From: an uncultured Acidimicrobiales bacterium
GTDB taxonomy: Bacteria; Actinomycetota; Acidimicrobiia; Acidimicrobiales; CADCTF01
DNA length: 64,000 nucleotides
Direction of reading: 5' to 3'
NCBI GenBank assembly: GCA_902805655.1
Contig: CADCTF010000156.1
Span: 1 to 64,000 of the forward strand
In this document: one piece after another, positions 8,762-17,781 of the stretch
How positions within the stretch are numbered: position 1 is the first letter of the stretch
How the letters are laid out: every line of letters begins with the position of its first letter
Notes under the pieces: generated by a model
Seen by the model: the letters and a program-made list of their open reading frames with translations, nothing else
Told to the model about the DNA's origin: nothing
The model's database searches: none
Position numbers and translations under genes: made by a program

Positions 8762-9853
8762 ATGGCCGGAGCAGGCGGCAACTACATCGCAGAGATCAAG
8801 GTCATCGGGGTCGGCGGAGGCGGTGTCAACGCCGTCAACCGCATGATCGACGCCGGGCTGAAGGGCGTGGAGTTCATCGCCGTCAACACCGACGCACAGG
8901 CGTTGCTCATGAGCGACGCCGACCTCAAGCTCGACATCGGCCGGGAGATCACCCGGGGCCTCGGTGCGGGTAGCGACCCCGAGGTCGGGCGCCAGGCGGC
9001 GGAGGACCACCGGGAGGAGATCGACGAGGCCCTGAAGGGCGCCGACATGGTCTTCATCACGGCGGGCAAGGGCGGTGGCACCGGCACCGGCGCCGCGCCG
9101 GTCATCGCCGAGGTGGCCAAGTCCGTCGGGGCCCTCACCATCGGGGTTGTCACCCGTCCCTTCACCTTCGAGGGCCGCCGTCGCGCCGTCCAGGCCGAGA
9201 ACGGCATCCAGAACCTGCGCGACAAGGTGGACGCCATCATCGTCATCCCGAACGACCGGCTCCTCGACATCGCCAACGACAAGACGTCGATGGTCAACGC
9301 GTTCAAGATGGCCGACGAGGTGCTGTTGCAGGGCGTGCAGGGCATCAGCGACCTGATCACGACACCCGGCCTGATCAACACCGACTTCGCCGACGTGAAG
9401 ATGATCATGCAGAACGCCGGCACTGCGATCATGGGCATCGGCGTGGCTTCGGGCGAGGGCCGTGCGGTCAAGGCGGCCAAGCTCGCCATCACCAGCCCCC
9501 TGCTCGAGGCATCCATCGACGGCGCCCGCGGCATCCTGCTCAACATCACCGGCGGCACCGACCTCGGGCTCTTCGAGGTCAACGAGGCGGCCGAGACGAT
9601 CCACCAGGTCGCCCACCCCGACGCCAACATCATCTACGGCCAGGTCAGCGACGACTCCATGGGCGACGAGGTGCGAGTCACCGTCATCGCCGCCGGCTTC
9701 AGCCGCTGGGAGGACGAGGAGCCGGCGCCCCGGGCTCCCACCCGGGCCGATGTCGGCCGGGCCGACACCGGGCTCGGGCGGGCGCCCGTGGTCGAGGAGG
9801 ACGAGATCGACCTGACCGATGACGACTTCGACGTCCCGTCGTTCCTGAAGTAG
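8762..9853 (+). CDS. ftsZ: Cell-division GTPase FtsZ
   Basis: FtsZ is the tubulin homologue that forms the Z-ring. The 363-residue protein has the nucleotide-binding [11 protein letters not shown] at the N-terminus, the tubulin signature GGGTGTG near residue 105, and the catalytic T7-loop segment NTDFAD. A variable acidic linker follows, and then the C-terminal peptide ending [10 protein letters not shown], which in other species binds partners such as SepF. ATG 8762 is preceded by TTGGAGG. No ftsA is present, as is usual in Actinobacteria, so SepF is the likely membrane tether. Confidence 0.98.
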   Translation: MAGAGGNYIAEIKVIGVGGGGVNAVNRMIDAGLKGVEFIAVNTDAQALLMSDADLKLDIGREITRGLGAGSDPEVGRQAAEDHREEIDEALKGADMVFITAGKGGGTGTGAAPVIAEVAKSVGALTIGVVTRPFTFEGRRRAVQAENGIQNLRDKVDAIIVIPNDRLLDIANDKTSMVNAFKMADEVLLQGVQGISDLITTPGLINTDFADVKMIMQNAGTAIMGIGVASGEGRAVKAAKLAITSPLLEASIDGARGILLNITGGTDLGLFEVNEAAETIHQVAHPDANIIYGQVSDDSMGDEVRVTVIAAGFSRWEDEEPAPRAPTRADVGRADTGLGRAPVVEEDEIDLTDDDFDVPSFLK

Positions 9854-9869
9854 CCGGGTCACCGCCGCG

Positions 9870-10544
9870 GTGGGGCTGAGCTACCCGCTCGGGCTGGCTC
9901 GGGTGGTGTTCACCGAGCGCTCCGACGGCGACTTCCGGGGCGACCAGGGCCTGGGCGTCGTCGACGGGCTCACGCCGGGGATGACGTGGCACACGGCGCA
10001 CCAGGTCCACGGTGTCGGCGTGGCGTCCGTGGACGACCTCCAGGGCTCCGGCCGGGCAGGGGAGGCCGACGCGCTGATCACGACCTCAGCGCAGCGGGCG
10101 GTCGCAGTCCGTACAGCGGACTGCGCCCCCGTAGCCCTCGCTACCCCCGAGGGAGTGGTGGCCGTGGTCCATGCCGGGTGGCAGGGTCTCCTCGCAGGGG
10201 TGGTGGCGGCCGCCGTCGATCGCCTCCGTCTACTGGGTGGGACCACGGTGTCGGCGGCTCTCGGTCCGTGCATCCACGCCGGCTGCTACGAGTTCTCGCC
10301 GCACGACCTCGACAGGGTGGCGGCGCGCTTCGGCGACTCGGTCCGTGGCACCACTACGGAGGGCGAGCCCGCACTCGACGTGCCGGCAGCAGTGCGCTCG
10401 GCTCTCGACGCGGCGGGTGTCACGCTCGTGCTCGACGTCGACCGATGCACCGCCTGCGACGTCCTCGAGGGCCGTCCTCGCTGGTTCTCCCACCGGGCAC
10501 GCGGGGACACGGGCCGTATGGCCACCGTCGTCTGGCGCCCATGA
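9870..10544 (+). CDS. pgeF: PgeF/YfiH family protein (multi-copper polyphenol oxidoreductase-like, DUF152)
   Basis: This belongs to the YfiH family. Reported roles for members are peptidoglycan editing (removing wrongly incorporated serine in UDP-MurNAc precursors) and purine nucleoside or laccase-like activity. Three metal-ligand candidates of the family are visible in order: histidine in THQVHG-like context (TAHQVHG), cysteine in ADCAPV, and histidine in VVHAGWQG. LGPCIHAGCYEF also fits. The 224-residue length is slightly short of the usual 240-260. The start is GTG 9870, 16 bp after ftsZ, and the stop overlaps yggS by 4 bp. Confidence 0.88.
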   Translation: MGLSYPLGLARVVFTERSDGDFRGDQGLGVVDGLTPGMTWHTAHQVHGVGVASVDDLQGSGRAGEADALITTSAQRAVAVRTADCAPVALATPEGVVAVVHAGWQGLLAGVVAAAVDRLRLLGGTTVSAALGPCIHAGCYEFSPHDLDRVAARFGDSVRGTTTEGEPALDVPAAVRSALDAAGVTLVLDVDRCTACDVLEGRPRWFSHRARGDTGRMATVVWRP

Positions 10545-11221
10545 CCGACGCTGTCCCGGGCGGCGACACCCGATCGGAGGTCTCCGTCCCGGCGCGCCTC
10601 GCGACGGTGCACGAGCGCATCGAGGCGGCCGGCCGCCCAGCGGACGAGGTGACCGTGGTCGCCGTCACCAAGGGGTTCGGCCCGGACGCGGTAGAGGCCG
10701 CAGTGGCCGCCGGTCTGCGCGACGTCGGTGAGAACTACGCGCGCGAGCTGAGCGACAAGGCGGCGCAGGTGCCCCAGGCCAGATGGCACCACCTCGGCAC
10801 CGTGCAGCGAGGCAGTGTCGGCCGGATCGCCGACGTGGTCGACCTCTGGCAAGGCGTCGACCGGCTGGCCGCGGGGGAGGCCATCGCCCGCCGCCGGCCC
10901 GGCGCCGCCGTGCTGGTGCAGGTCAACCTCACCGGTGCGCCGGAGCGCAGCGGGGTGGCGTGGGGAGACGCCGCCGCCCTCGTGGAGGGTCTGTCCGGCC
11001 TCGGCCTGACCGTGCGGGGGCTCATGGGGGTGGGCCCGAAGATCGAGCCCCGGCCGGTGTTCCGGCGCCTCGCTCGACTCAACGAGGCGTTCGGTCTCAC
11101 CGAGCTGTCGATGGGCATGACCGACGATCTGGAGATCGCCGTTCAGGAGGGAGCGACCATGGTGCGAGTGGGTCGCGGGCTCTTCGGTGCGCGACCCGCC
11201 GGCCCAGAAGTGCGACGATAG
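10541..11221 (+). CDS. yggS: YggS-type pyridoxal phosphate homeostasis protein
   Basis: This is a single-domain, alanine-racemase-fold PLP-binding protein that buffers PLP and affects amino-acid pools. The 226-residue length fits. The PLP lysine lies in VAVTKGFG near residue 45. GENYARE and the C-terminal SMGMTDDLE and VRVGRGLFG motifs are characteristic. ATG 10541 overlaps the pgeF stop (ATGA). The gene is a regular member of the actinobacterial ftsZ-to-divIVA run. Confidence 0.94.
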   Translation: MTDAVPGGDTRSEVSVPARLATVHERIEAAGRPADEVTVVAVTKGFGPDAVEAAVAAGLRDVGENYARELSDKAAQVPQARWHHLGTVQRGSVGRIADVVDLWQGVDRLAAGEAIARRRPGAAVLVQVNLTGAPERSGVAWGDAAALVEGLSGLGLTVRGLMGVGPKIEPRPVFRRLARLNEAFGLTELSMGMTDDLEIAVQEGATMVRVGRGLFGARPAGPEVRR

Positions 11222-11245
11222 GGTCGGGGAACAGGAGGGCGTTCG

Positions 11246-11764
11246 ATGTCAGGTTTCAAGAAGATGATGAGCTACCTCGGTCTCGCCGACGACGAGGAGT
11301 ACGAGGAGTACGACGGCTACGACGACGGGCAAGGGGCCGCCCAGGGAAGCGCGGGCGCAGCCGCCGGCTCCCAGACGGGCGCCCGGTCCGCCACCCGGTG
11401 GTCCGAGGAGTCCGCCGCAACGTCCACCACCGGAGGCATCCGCACGCTGCCGACCGCCGCGGAGCCCCAGGCGTCGGGTGTCGCCGTGTCCTCCCGCAGC
11501 TCGGTCGTCCGCCCCATCACGCCCGCCGCATCCCCGAAGCCACAGACCGTTGCCCCGGTCACGTTCCAGGACGCCCAGGAGATCGGTGACCGCTTCAAGG
11601 CGGGAGTGCCGGTGATCGTCAACCTGCAGAACGTCGATCGGGACCTGATGCGCCGCATCATCGACTTCGCCAGCGGCCTCACCTACGGGCTCGGTGGCGA
11701 GATGGAGAAGACGGCCGACCGGGTGTTCCTGCTCACTCCCGTCCTGGATCGCGCTCGCTCCTAA
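11246..11764 (+). CDS. sepF: Cell-division protein SepF
   Basis: SepF polymerises on the membrane and links the FtsZ C-terminal peptide to it. The 172-residue protein begins with an amphipathic helix (MSGFKKMMSYLGL) that would bind membrane, then a tyrosine/aspartate/glutamate-rich stretch. A long Ala/Ser/Thr linker follows, and then the conserved SepF domain from about residue 98 (TFQDAQEIGDRF, VPVIVNLQN, RIIDFASGLTYGL). ATG 11246 has a strong AGGAGGG ribosome site. In an organism without ftsA this is expected to be the essential FtsZ anchor. Confidence 0.95.
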   Translation: MSGFKKMMSYLGLADDEEYEEYDGYDDGQGAAQGSAGAAAGSQTGARSATRWSEESAATSTTGGIRTLPTAAEPQASGVAVSSRSSVVRPITPAASPKPQTVAPVTFQDAQEIGDRFKAGVPVIVNLQNVDRDLMRRIIDFASGLTYGLGGEMEKTADRVFLLTPVLDRARS

Positions 11765-11767
11765 CGC

Positions 11768-12031
11768 ATGCTCCAGATCTTCTGCCTTGTCCTGGACCTC
11801 TTCTTCATCGCGATGATCGGGCGGATCATCCTCAGCTTCTTCCCGATCGCCCCCGGCTCCGCCTTCGCCAGCATCTACTCGGCGGTCTACGCCGTGACCG
11901 AGCCGGTGCTCGGCCCGCTGCGCCGGGTGCTGCCCTCGGTCGGGATGTTCGACCTGTCGCCCATCGTGGTGTTCATCGCCATCAACATCCTGCAGGCCGT
12001 GATCGGCTGCGGCGGGGGCCTGCTGCGCTGA
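11768..12031 (+). CDS. yggT: YggT family membrane protein
   Basis: This is a small 87-residue protein with two YggT-type hydrophobic segments. One is near the N-terminus (FCLVLDLFFIAMIGRIILSF). The other is near the C-terminus (PIVVFIAINILQAVIG), with the family element EPVLGPLRRVLP between them. The biochemical role is unknown; the gene commonly lies between sepF and divIVA in Actinobacteria and Firmicutes. It begins 3 bp after sepF. Confidence 0.9.
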   Translation: MLQIFCLVLDLFFIAMIGRIILSFFPIAPGSAFASIYSAVYAVTEPVLGPLRRVLPSVGMFDLSPIVVFIAINILQAVIGCGGGLLR

Positions 12032-12074
12032 CGGGGTGACGGAGGGGGTCGACCAGCCGCGCGGCACCCGTCAT

Positions 12075-12080
12075 TAGCAT
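12075..12080 (+). promoter_or_regulatory. -10 element TAGCAT of a predicted leaderless divIVA transcript
   Basis: TAGCAT ends 7 nt before the ATG at 12088 and no Shine-Dalgarno sequence is present. The predicted +1 therefore falls at or next to the start codon. Confidence 0.55.
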
Positions 12081-12087
12081 CCCGGGC

Positions 12088-12975
12088 ATGGACGAGACGG
12101 CGGAATCCATCCGATCTGTGCAGTTCCGGCGTGAGCTCCGGGGATACAGCCTGGAGGACGTCGACGCCTTCGTGGCCCGGGTCGCCGACGTGGTCGACGG
12201 CCTGCGGCAGCGCGTGGCGGCGGCCGAGCAGGCTGCCGCCACACGCAGCACCGACGACCCTGACGACTCGCTCCGCCGCACGCTCGTGCTGGCGCAGCGC
12301 ACGGCCGATCTCGCCATCAAAGAGGCGCGGGAAGAGGCGGCCCAGCTCGTCACCACCGCCCACACCGAGCGGGACGACGTGCTCAGCGGTGTGCAGCAGG
12401 AAGCGGAGCGCCGAAGGGGCGAGGCGGAGGGAACGCTCCGCGAGGACGTCGCTCGCCTGGCTCGGTTGCGCGACGCCCTGAGCGCTGACACCGAGGCGCT
12501 CGAGGCGTGGACGACCGCCGAGCGGGCGCGCGTCCGCGCCCTGCTGACCGAGCAGCTCGCGACCCTCGACGCGGGTGGGCCGCCTCCCGCCTCGAAGCCG
12601 GTGATGCAAGCCCCGGACGACGCTCGGGACGACCTGCCCGAGCACCAGTCGCAGGCGGACGTTCCGAGCGACGAGGACCGTGAGGCACCGAGCTCGAGGA
12701 TCCTCTACGACGACTCCGCCAACGACGGCGGCTCCCGCGCCGATCGCTCGGAGGTCGACCTCGAGCCCAGAGGTGGGGGGGCGGTGGCCGTGCTCGCAGA
12801 CGAGGACCGGGACGAAGATCCGTTCCTGGCCGAGCTGCGGCTGGCGGTGGACGACGACGAGCCGCTGGGCCCGCGCGACGACGTGCTGGCGCCTGCGCTC
12901 GAGCGGGTGCCCGACGCCTTCGTCAACGACGACGAGGTCGGCCGCTTCGGGTCTCGCCGGCGCCGCCGTCGCTAG
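12088..12975 (+). CDS. DivIVA/Wag31-type polar scaffold protein
   Basis: The N-terminal 35 residues match the DivIVA lipid-binding domain (IRSVQFRRELRGYSLEDVDAFVARV). A coiled coil follows to about residue 150 (DLAIKEAREEAAQLV and similar heptads). The second half is a long acidic, probably disordered tail that ends in a cluster of arginines. DivIVA proteins sense negative membrane curvature and organise polar growth or division. Here the gene follows yggT, as wag31 does in other Actinobacteria. The acidic tail is longer than I would expect for a simple DivIVA. The stop abuts the ileS stop on the other strand. Confidence 0.87.
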   Translation: MDETAESIRSVQFRRELRGYSLEDVDAFVARVADVVDGLRQRVAAAEQAAATRSTDDPDDSLRRTLVLAQRTADLAIKEAREEAAQLVTTAHTERDDVLSGVQQEAERRRGEAEGTLREDVARLARLRDALSADTEALEAWTTAERARVRALLTEQLATLDAGGPPPASKPVMQAPDDARDDLPEHQSQADVPSDEDREAPSSRILYDDSANDGGSRADRSEVDLEPRGGGAVAVLADEDRDEDPFLAELRLAVDDDEPLGPRDDVLAPALERVPDAFVNDDEVGRFGSRRRRRR

Positions 12976-15900
12976 CTAGGTCGTCTCCCGAACGACGCCG
13001 ATGTGCACGGCCCGTCCGTCCGGCAGCTCACCGCGATGGCCGTTGCTCAACCGCTCGACGGCCCCGAGCTCGACGGCCAGCGTCTCGTCCGCCACGTAGC
13101 TTCGATGAGCCCTCACCGCGGCCCAGACGTCAGCGGGGGCCACCAGTGACAGGCGGATGCGGTCGCCCACCGACAAGCGGGCCTCGCGCCGGGCTTCGTT
13201 CACCAGTCGCACGACGTCGCGCGCCAGCCCCTCGGCGGCGAGCTCGGGGGTGACGTCGGTGTCCAGCACCACCAGGCCGCTGTTGTCGGCCAGAGCCCGG
13301 GCCGTGGCTTCGTCCCTGGCCACCAGGCGCAAGGTGAACTCGTCCTCGGCCAGCGTGCGGTCACCGACCACCACCGAACCGTCGCTCTCCCGCCGCCAGC
13401 TGCCCGCTTTCACGGCCTGGATCACCTTCTGCACGTCACGGCCGATGCGAGGCCCGAGCACCCCGGGCACCACCTGCAGCACCAGCTCCCCGGCGGCGGA
13501 CACGTCGTCGGTGAGGTCGACCGCCTTGACGTTGACCTCGTCGGCGATGAGGTCGGCGAAGGGCCGCAGCGCCTCGGCGCCCGGCGCAGCGACGGTGAGG
13601 CGGGGCAGGGGCAGCCGCACCCGCAGCTGCTGGGCCTTGCGGATGGACGAAGCGGCCGAGCAGACGTCCCGCGCCCGGTCCATGCCGGCGACGAGATCAG
13701 GGTCGGCGGGCAGCTCGTCGGGCGAAGGCCAGTCGGTGAGGTGCACGCTGCGCTCACGCGTGAGGCCTCGGTAGATCTCTTCGCTCACGAGCGGCAGCAG
13801 CGGCGCGGTGATGCGGCAGAGGTAGGCCAGCACGGTGGCCAAGGTGTCGAACGCATCGCGATCGCCCTGCCAGAAGCGGTCTCGCGACCGTCGGACGTAC
13901 CAGTTGGTGAGGGCGTCGAGGAAGGTCGCGACGGCGTTGGTGGCACCGGAGATGTCGTAGGTGTCGAGCGCGGCGGTGACCTCGTCGAGCAGCTGGCGGG
14001 TCTTGGCCAAGGCGTACCGGTCGAGCACGCCCGGCGCGTCGGTGCGCAATTGCGCCGAGTAGCCGTCGGTGTTGGCGTAGAGCGTGAAGAAGTACCAGGT
14101 GCTCCAGATGGGGTTGATCACCCCACGAACCGCGTCGGTGATGTTCTTCCGGCTGACGACGAGGTCACCGCCCCGCAGCACCGGCGAGGACAGGAGCGCC
14201 CAGCGCATGGCGTCGGCGCCGAGGGTGTCGAAGACCTCGTACACGTCGGGGTAGTTCTGCAGGCTCTTCGAGAGCTTCTGGCCGTCGTCACCCAGCAGCA
14301 CCCCGTGGGCGATGCAGCTGCGGAACGGTGGGCGGTCGAACAGCGCCGTGCCCAGCACGTGCAACGTGTAGAACCAGCCGCGCGTCTGGTTGTTGTACTC
14401 CACGATGAAGTCGGCGGGGAAGTGGTCGTGGAACCAGTCGGCGTTCTCGAACGGGTAGTGCACCTGGGCGAACGGCATCGACCCCGACTCGAACCAGCAG
14501 TCGAGCACCTCCTCCACGCGTCGCATCGTCGACCGGCCCGTCGGGTCGTCGGGGTTCGGCCGGGTGAGGTCGTCGATGGCCGGGCGGTGCAGGGGGGCGG
14601 GACGCACGCCGAAGTCGCGCTCGAGGTCGTCGAGGCTGCCGTAGACGTCGATGCGGGGGTACGCAGGGTCGTCGCTCTTCCAGACCGGGATGGGGGAGCC
14701 CCAGAACCGGTTGCGGCTGATGGGCCAGTCGCGGGCGTCGGCGATCCACTTGCCGAAGCGCCCGTCGCGGACGTTCTCCGGTATCCACTGGATCTCCTGG
14801 TTGAGCTCGACCATGCGGTCACGGATCGTCGTGACGCTCACGAACCAGGAGCTGACGGCCTTGTAGATCAAGGGTGTCCGCGAGCGCCAGCAGTGCGGGT
14901 AGCTGTGCACGAACGTCTCGTCGCGCACCACGACGCCACGCGCCTTCAGATCCCGGATGACGTCGGGGTTGGCCTCGAACACCTGACGGCCGGCGTAGTC
15001 GGGCACCTCGGACGTGAAGCGGCCACCCGCGTCCACCGGGGCGATCACCGCGATGCCGTTGGCCTCGCAGACGCGCTGGTCGTCCTCGCCGAAGCCGGGC
15101 GCCAGGTGCACGGTGCCGGTGCCGTCGGCCGTGGACACGAAGTCGCCGGCCAGCACCCGGAAGGCGCCGGGCGTCCCTGCGAAGAACGGGAACATGGGGG
15201 TGTACCGACGACCGACCAGCTCGGATCCCTTGACCGTGCCGACCTGCGAGGCACCGGCCAGCTCCTTCTCGTAGGCCGGAAGCGTCGCTTCACCGATCAG
15301 GTAGCGGACACCTTCCTCCTCCAGCACGGCGTAGTCGATGTCGGGTCCGACGGCGAGCGCGAGGTTGGACGGCAGGGTCCACGGCGTCGTGGTCCAGACG
15401 AGGATGCGCTCGCCGGACTCGAGCTCGAACCAGACGGTGACGGCGCGGTCCTGCCGGTCGCGGTAGGCGTCGTCCTGGCGGGTCTCGAAGTTGGACAGCG
15501 GGGTCTCGCACTCCCAGCAGTACGGCAGCACCTTGTGGCCCTCGTAGAGCAGGCCCTTGTCCCACAGCTGCTTGAGCGCCCACATCACGCTCTCCATGTA
15601 GGGCATGTCGAGCGTCTTGTAGTCGTTCTCGAAGTCGACCCATCGCGCTTGCCGGGTGACGTAGGCCTCCCACTCCGACGTGTACCGGAGCACCGAGGTG
15701 CGGCAGTGCTCGTTGAAGCGCTCGATGCCGAGCTCCTCGATCGCCGCCGGACCGGTGATGCCGAGCTGCTTCTCCGCCTCCATCTCGGCCGGCAGGCCGT
15801 GACAGTCCCAACCGAAGCGGCGCTCGACCCGGCGGCCGCGCATCGTCTGGTAGCGGGGCACGGCGTCCTTCACGAAGCCGGTGAGCAGGTGGCCGTAGTG

Positions 15901-16098
15901 GGGGAGGCCGTTGGCGAACGGCGGGCCGTCGTAGAAGACGAACTCGTTGGAGCCGCCTTCACCGGCCGGACGCTGGGCGACCGAGGTGCCGAACGTGTCA
16001 TCCTCCGCCCACCGCGCCAGCACCGCAGCCTCGATCGCCGGCAGGTTCGGCTGCTGGTCGACGCTCGGGTACGGCGGATCCGGGACCTCGGGGGACAT
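12976..16098 (-). CDS. ileS: Isoleucyl-tRNA synthetase (large, type 2 form)
   Basis: This class I aminoacyl-tRNA synthetase charges tRNA-Ile. At 1040 residues it matches the longer 'eukaryote-like' IleRS2 group, in which the HIGH motif reads HYGH ([12 protein letters not shown] near residue 55). The KMSKS-like loop reads KLSKS ([14 protein letters not shown]). The editing domain has the WTTTPWTLP element. IleRS2 enzymes are often naturally mupirocin-tolerant, but that is family knowledge, not shown here. I chose ATG 16098 ([16 protein letters not shown]). Longer upstream translation is an antisense shadow of the DUF167 gene. The promoter appears leaderless. Confidence 0.96.
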   Translation of the reverse strand: MSPEVPDPPYPSVDQQPNLPAIEAAVLARWAEDDTFGTSVAQRPAGEGGSNEFVFYDGPPFANGLPHYGHLLTGFVKDAVPRYQTMRGRRVERRFGWDCHGLPAEMEAEKQLGITGPAAIEELGIERFNEHCRTSVLRYTSEWEAYVTRQARWVDFENDYKTLDMPYMESVMWALKQLWDKGLLYEGHKVLPYCWECETPLSNFETRQDDAYRDRQDRAVTVWFELESGERILVWTTTPWTLPSNLALAVGPDIDYAVLEEEGVRYLIGEATLPAYEKELAGASQVGTVKGSELVGRRYTPMFPFFAGTPGAFRVLAGDFVSTADGTGTVHLAPGFGEDDQRVCEANGIAVIAPVDAGGRFTSEVPDYAGRQVFEANPDVIRDLKARGVVVRDETFVHSYPHCWRSRTPLIYKAVSSWFVSVTTIRDRMVELNQEIQWIPENVRDGRFGKWIADARDWPISRNRFWGSPIPVWKSDDPAYPRIDVYGSLDDLERDFGVRPAPLHRPAIDDLTRPNPDDPTGRSTMRRVEEVLDCWFESGSMPFAQVHYPFENADWFHDHFPADFIVEYNNQTRGWFYTLHVLGTALFDRPPFRSCIAHGVLLGDDGQKLSKSLQNYPDVYEVFDTLGADAMRWALLSSPVLRGGDLVVSRKNITDAVRGVINPIWSTWYFFTLYANTDGYSAQLRTDAPGVLDRYALAKTRQLLDEVTAALDTYDISGATNAVATFLDALTNWYVRRSRDRFWQGDRDAFDTLATVLAYLCRITAPLLPLVSEEIYRGLTRERSVHLTDWPSPDELPADPDLVAGMDRARDVCSAASSIRKAQQLRVRLPLPRLTVAAPGAEALRPFADLIADEVNVKAVDLTDDVSAAGELVLQVVPGVLGPRIGRDVQKVIQAVKAGSWRRESDGSVVVGDRTLAEDEFTLRLVARDEATARALADNSGLVVLDTDVTPELAAEGLARDVVRLVNEARREARLSVGDRIRLSLVAPADVWAAVRAHRSYVADETLAVELGAVERLSNGHRGELPDGRAVHIGVVRETT

Positions 16099-16103
16099 GC
16101 TTC

Positions 16104-16110
16104 TACGATA
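16104..16110. promoter_or_regulatory. Overlapping divergent -10 elements between ileS and the DUF167 gene
   Basis: Only 19 bp separate the two start codons. On the plus strand TACGAT (16104-16109) ends 8 nt before ATG 16118. On the minus strand TATCGT (16110-16105) ends 6 nt before ATG 16098. Both predict leaderless mRNAs. Each -35 region must lie inside the opposite coding sequence. Confidence 0.6.
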
Positions 16111-16117
16111 AGCGGCC

Positions 16118-16492
16118 ATGGTCGACGACCTTTTCGAGATTGACGCCGACGGCAACGCCCTGCTGCGAGTGCACGTGCAGCCTGGCGCGGGCCGAACGGC
16201 GGTGGTCGGGCGACACGGCGACGCCCTGAAGGTGCGGATGGCCGCACCGCCCGAGCGCGGTCGGGCCAACGACGCCGTCCGCACGCTGCTGGCCGAGGTG
16301 CTCAGCATCAAGGAGGCCCAGGTCGAGCTGGTGAGCGGGGAGTCGAGCCGAACCAAGCACCTGAAGGTCTCCGGGGTCGAAGCGGCCGACCTCGACCGGC
16401 TCTTGGGGTTGGCCCTCGAACCGGCGAACGGTCCGGGCGGTGGGTCGCCCTCCAGCTCCCGTCCCACCGACCGCAACCCCCGCCGCCGATAG
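16118..16492 (+). CDS. DUF167 / YggU family protein
   Basis: This is a small protein with the YggU fold. Residues 8-90 carry the family features: [34 protein letters not shown], and [16 protein letters not shown]. The molecular function of the family is unknown. The C-terminal 25 residues are a proline/serine-rich tail that the family does not need. It is divergent from ileS with a 19-bp spacer and probably leaderless. The gap to the next gene (16493-16591) holds that gene's promoter. Confidence 0.88.
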   Translation: MVDDLFEIDADGNALLRVHVQPGAGRTAVVGRHGDALKVRMAAPPERGRANDAVRTLLAEVLSIKEAQVELVSGESSRTKHLKVSGVEAADLDRLLGLALEPANGPGGGSPSSSRPTDRNPRRR

Positions 16493-16553
16493 CGCCACGG
16501 CCGGCGAGCGCCTCCCGACGGGGGGTGCCGTCAGGTTCTTCGTGGGCCGGTGG

Positions 16554-16559
16554 TAAGTT
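16554..16559 (+). promoter_or_regulatory. Candidate -10 element TAAGTT for the DksA-lspA-rluD operon
   Basis: TAAGTT lies 32 nt before ATG 16592, and GAGGGGA, a good ribosome site, sits between them. The layout implies a conventional short 5' leader. No clear -35 was recognised. Confidence 0.4.
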
Positions 16560-16591
16560 CCCACGCCGCTTTCTCCCGAGGGGAACCTGAC

Positions 16592-17305
16592 ATGCCCAGA
16601 GCTCCCAAAGCCGGTCCCGCACCGTCGCCGACGGATGAAGTGACCCCGCCGACCAAGAAGGCCGTCGCCAAGAAGGCGACCGCCACCAAGGCCGCTGCCC
16701 CCGACGCAGCCGCCGAGCCCGCCAAGGAGGCGGCCGCCAAGAGGGCACCGGCCAAGGCCACCAAGGCCACCAAGGCGGCGAAGGCCGCCAAGGTGATCGA
16801 GGCTCCGCCTGCTGCCCCGCCCGTGCCGCGGGCGCCGCTGCCCGAGCTGGAGGTCACGCCGGCGGCCGCGGCCGCCAAGCGCGTGCCGCCCCGGGCCGAA
16901 GCCGCGTCGAAGAAGTCTCCGGCCAAGCCACAGGACCCGAAGTTCCTCGAGGAGCAGCGAGAGCTGCTGTTGGCGGAGCGAGCGCAGTACGACGAGCAGG
17001 CCCGCAGCCTGAAGGCGGAGGCCGACCAGCTGGCCGCGGACGCGGAGCCGGGCGACAGCCAGTTCGACGAGGAGGGCGCCGAGGGCGACTCCATGAGCGT
17101 CGAGCGCGAGCGTGACCTGGCGCTGGCGGCTCAGGCTCGAGCCAACATCGACGAGATCGACCGGGCCCTGGCCAAGATCGGCCGAGGCAGCTACGGCTAC
17201 TGCGAGCGGTGCGGGCAGGCCATCATGAAGGCCCGGTTGCAGGCGCTGCCCTTCGCAAAGGAGTGCGTGGCGTGCAAGACCGGGGGCCTGTCGGCACGAC
17301 GCTGA
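16592..17305 (+). CDS. TraR/DksA-type zinc-finger protein with a Lys/Ala-rich N-terminal half
   Basis: The protein has 237 residues. The first ~95 are a low-complexity Lys/Ala/Pro region with repeated AKKA, TKAAK and AAKR units, resembling histone H1-like tails. After that comes a coiled coil (LEEQRELLLAERAQYDEQ) and a C-terminal DksA-type zinc finger, C-x2-C (CERC) and C-x2-C (CVAC), within GSYGYCERCGQ. DksA-like proteins bind the RNA-polymerase secondary channel. The basic tail suggests DNA contact, which is inference. I chose ATG 16592 for its GAGGGGA site; 14 extra upstream residues are possible but unlikely. The stop overlaps lspA by one base. Confidence 0.85.
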   Translation: MPRAPKAGPAPSPTDEVTPPTKKAVAKKATATKAAAPDAAAEPAKEAAAKRAPAKATKATKAAKAAKVIEAPPAAPPVPRAPLPELEVTPAAAAAKRVPPRAEAASKKSPAKPQDPKFLEEQRELLLAERAQYDEQARSLKAEADQLAADAEPGDSQFDEEGAEGDSMSVERERDLALAAQARANIDEIDRALAKIGRGSYGYCERCGQAIMKARLQALPFAKECVACKTGGLSARR

Positions 17306-17781
17306 TGGGCATCGAGCCGGCCGCGACCGCGATGCGGCCGCAGCCTCGGCTGGCGGCCATCAGCTTCGCCATCGCGGCAGCCGCCCTGGCGGTCGACCAG
17401 CTCACCAAGTCGCTCGCCGTCGGTGCCCTGGCCGACGGACCGATCGACGTGCTCTGGACCCTGCGGCTCAACCTGTCGTTCAACTCGGGGGCGGCCTTCT
17501 CGGCCGGCCGGAACCTCACCCCGCTCATCACGGTTGCCGGTGTGCTGCTGTTCGGTGTGCTGGTCGTGCTGGCGGGGCGGGTTGCGACCCTGAGGCAGGG
17601 CGTGCCGTTGGGCCTGCTGCTCGGTGGGGCGGCCGGCAACCTGTTCGACCGCCTGTTCCGCGACCACGGCGGCGCTGTCATCGACTTCATCGACTTCGGC
17701 TGGTGGCCGATCTTCAACGTGGCCGACATCGCTCTCAGCTGCGGTGTGATCCTGTTCGTGATCGCCGGGTTCCGAGAGTGA
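17305..17781 (+). CDS. lspA: Lipoprotein signal peptidase LspA
   Basis: LspA is the membrane aspartyl protease that removes signal peptides from diacylated prolipoproteins. The 158-residue protein has four hydrophobic helices. The family boxes are VDQLTK, NSGAAFS, the GNLFDR box with one catalytic aspartate, and FNVAD with the second. ATG 17305 shares one base with the upstream stop; ATG 17332 is an alternative. Lipoprotein substrates exist in this window, for example the gene at 49661. Confidence 0.95.
   Translation: MGIEPAATAMRPQPRLAAISFAIAAAALAVDQLTKSLAVGALADGPIDVLWTLRLNLSFNSGAAFSAGRNLTPLITVAGVLLFGVLVVLAGRVATLRQGVPLGLLLGGAAGNLFDRLFRDHGGAVIDFIDFGWWPIFNVADIALSCGVILFVIAGFRE

Noticed and set aside
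13741-16143. Plus-strand open frame of about 800 codons opposite ileS
   Set aside because: The ileS frame on the other strand has complete synthetase motifs. The plus-strand translation is low-complexity Val/Arg/Gly with no motif.
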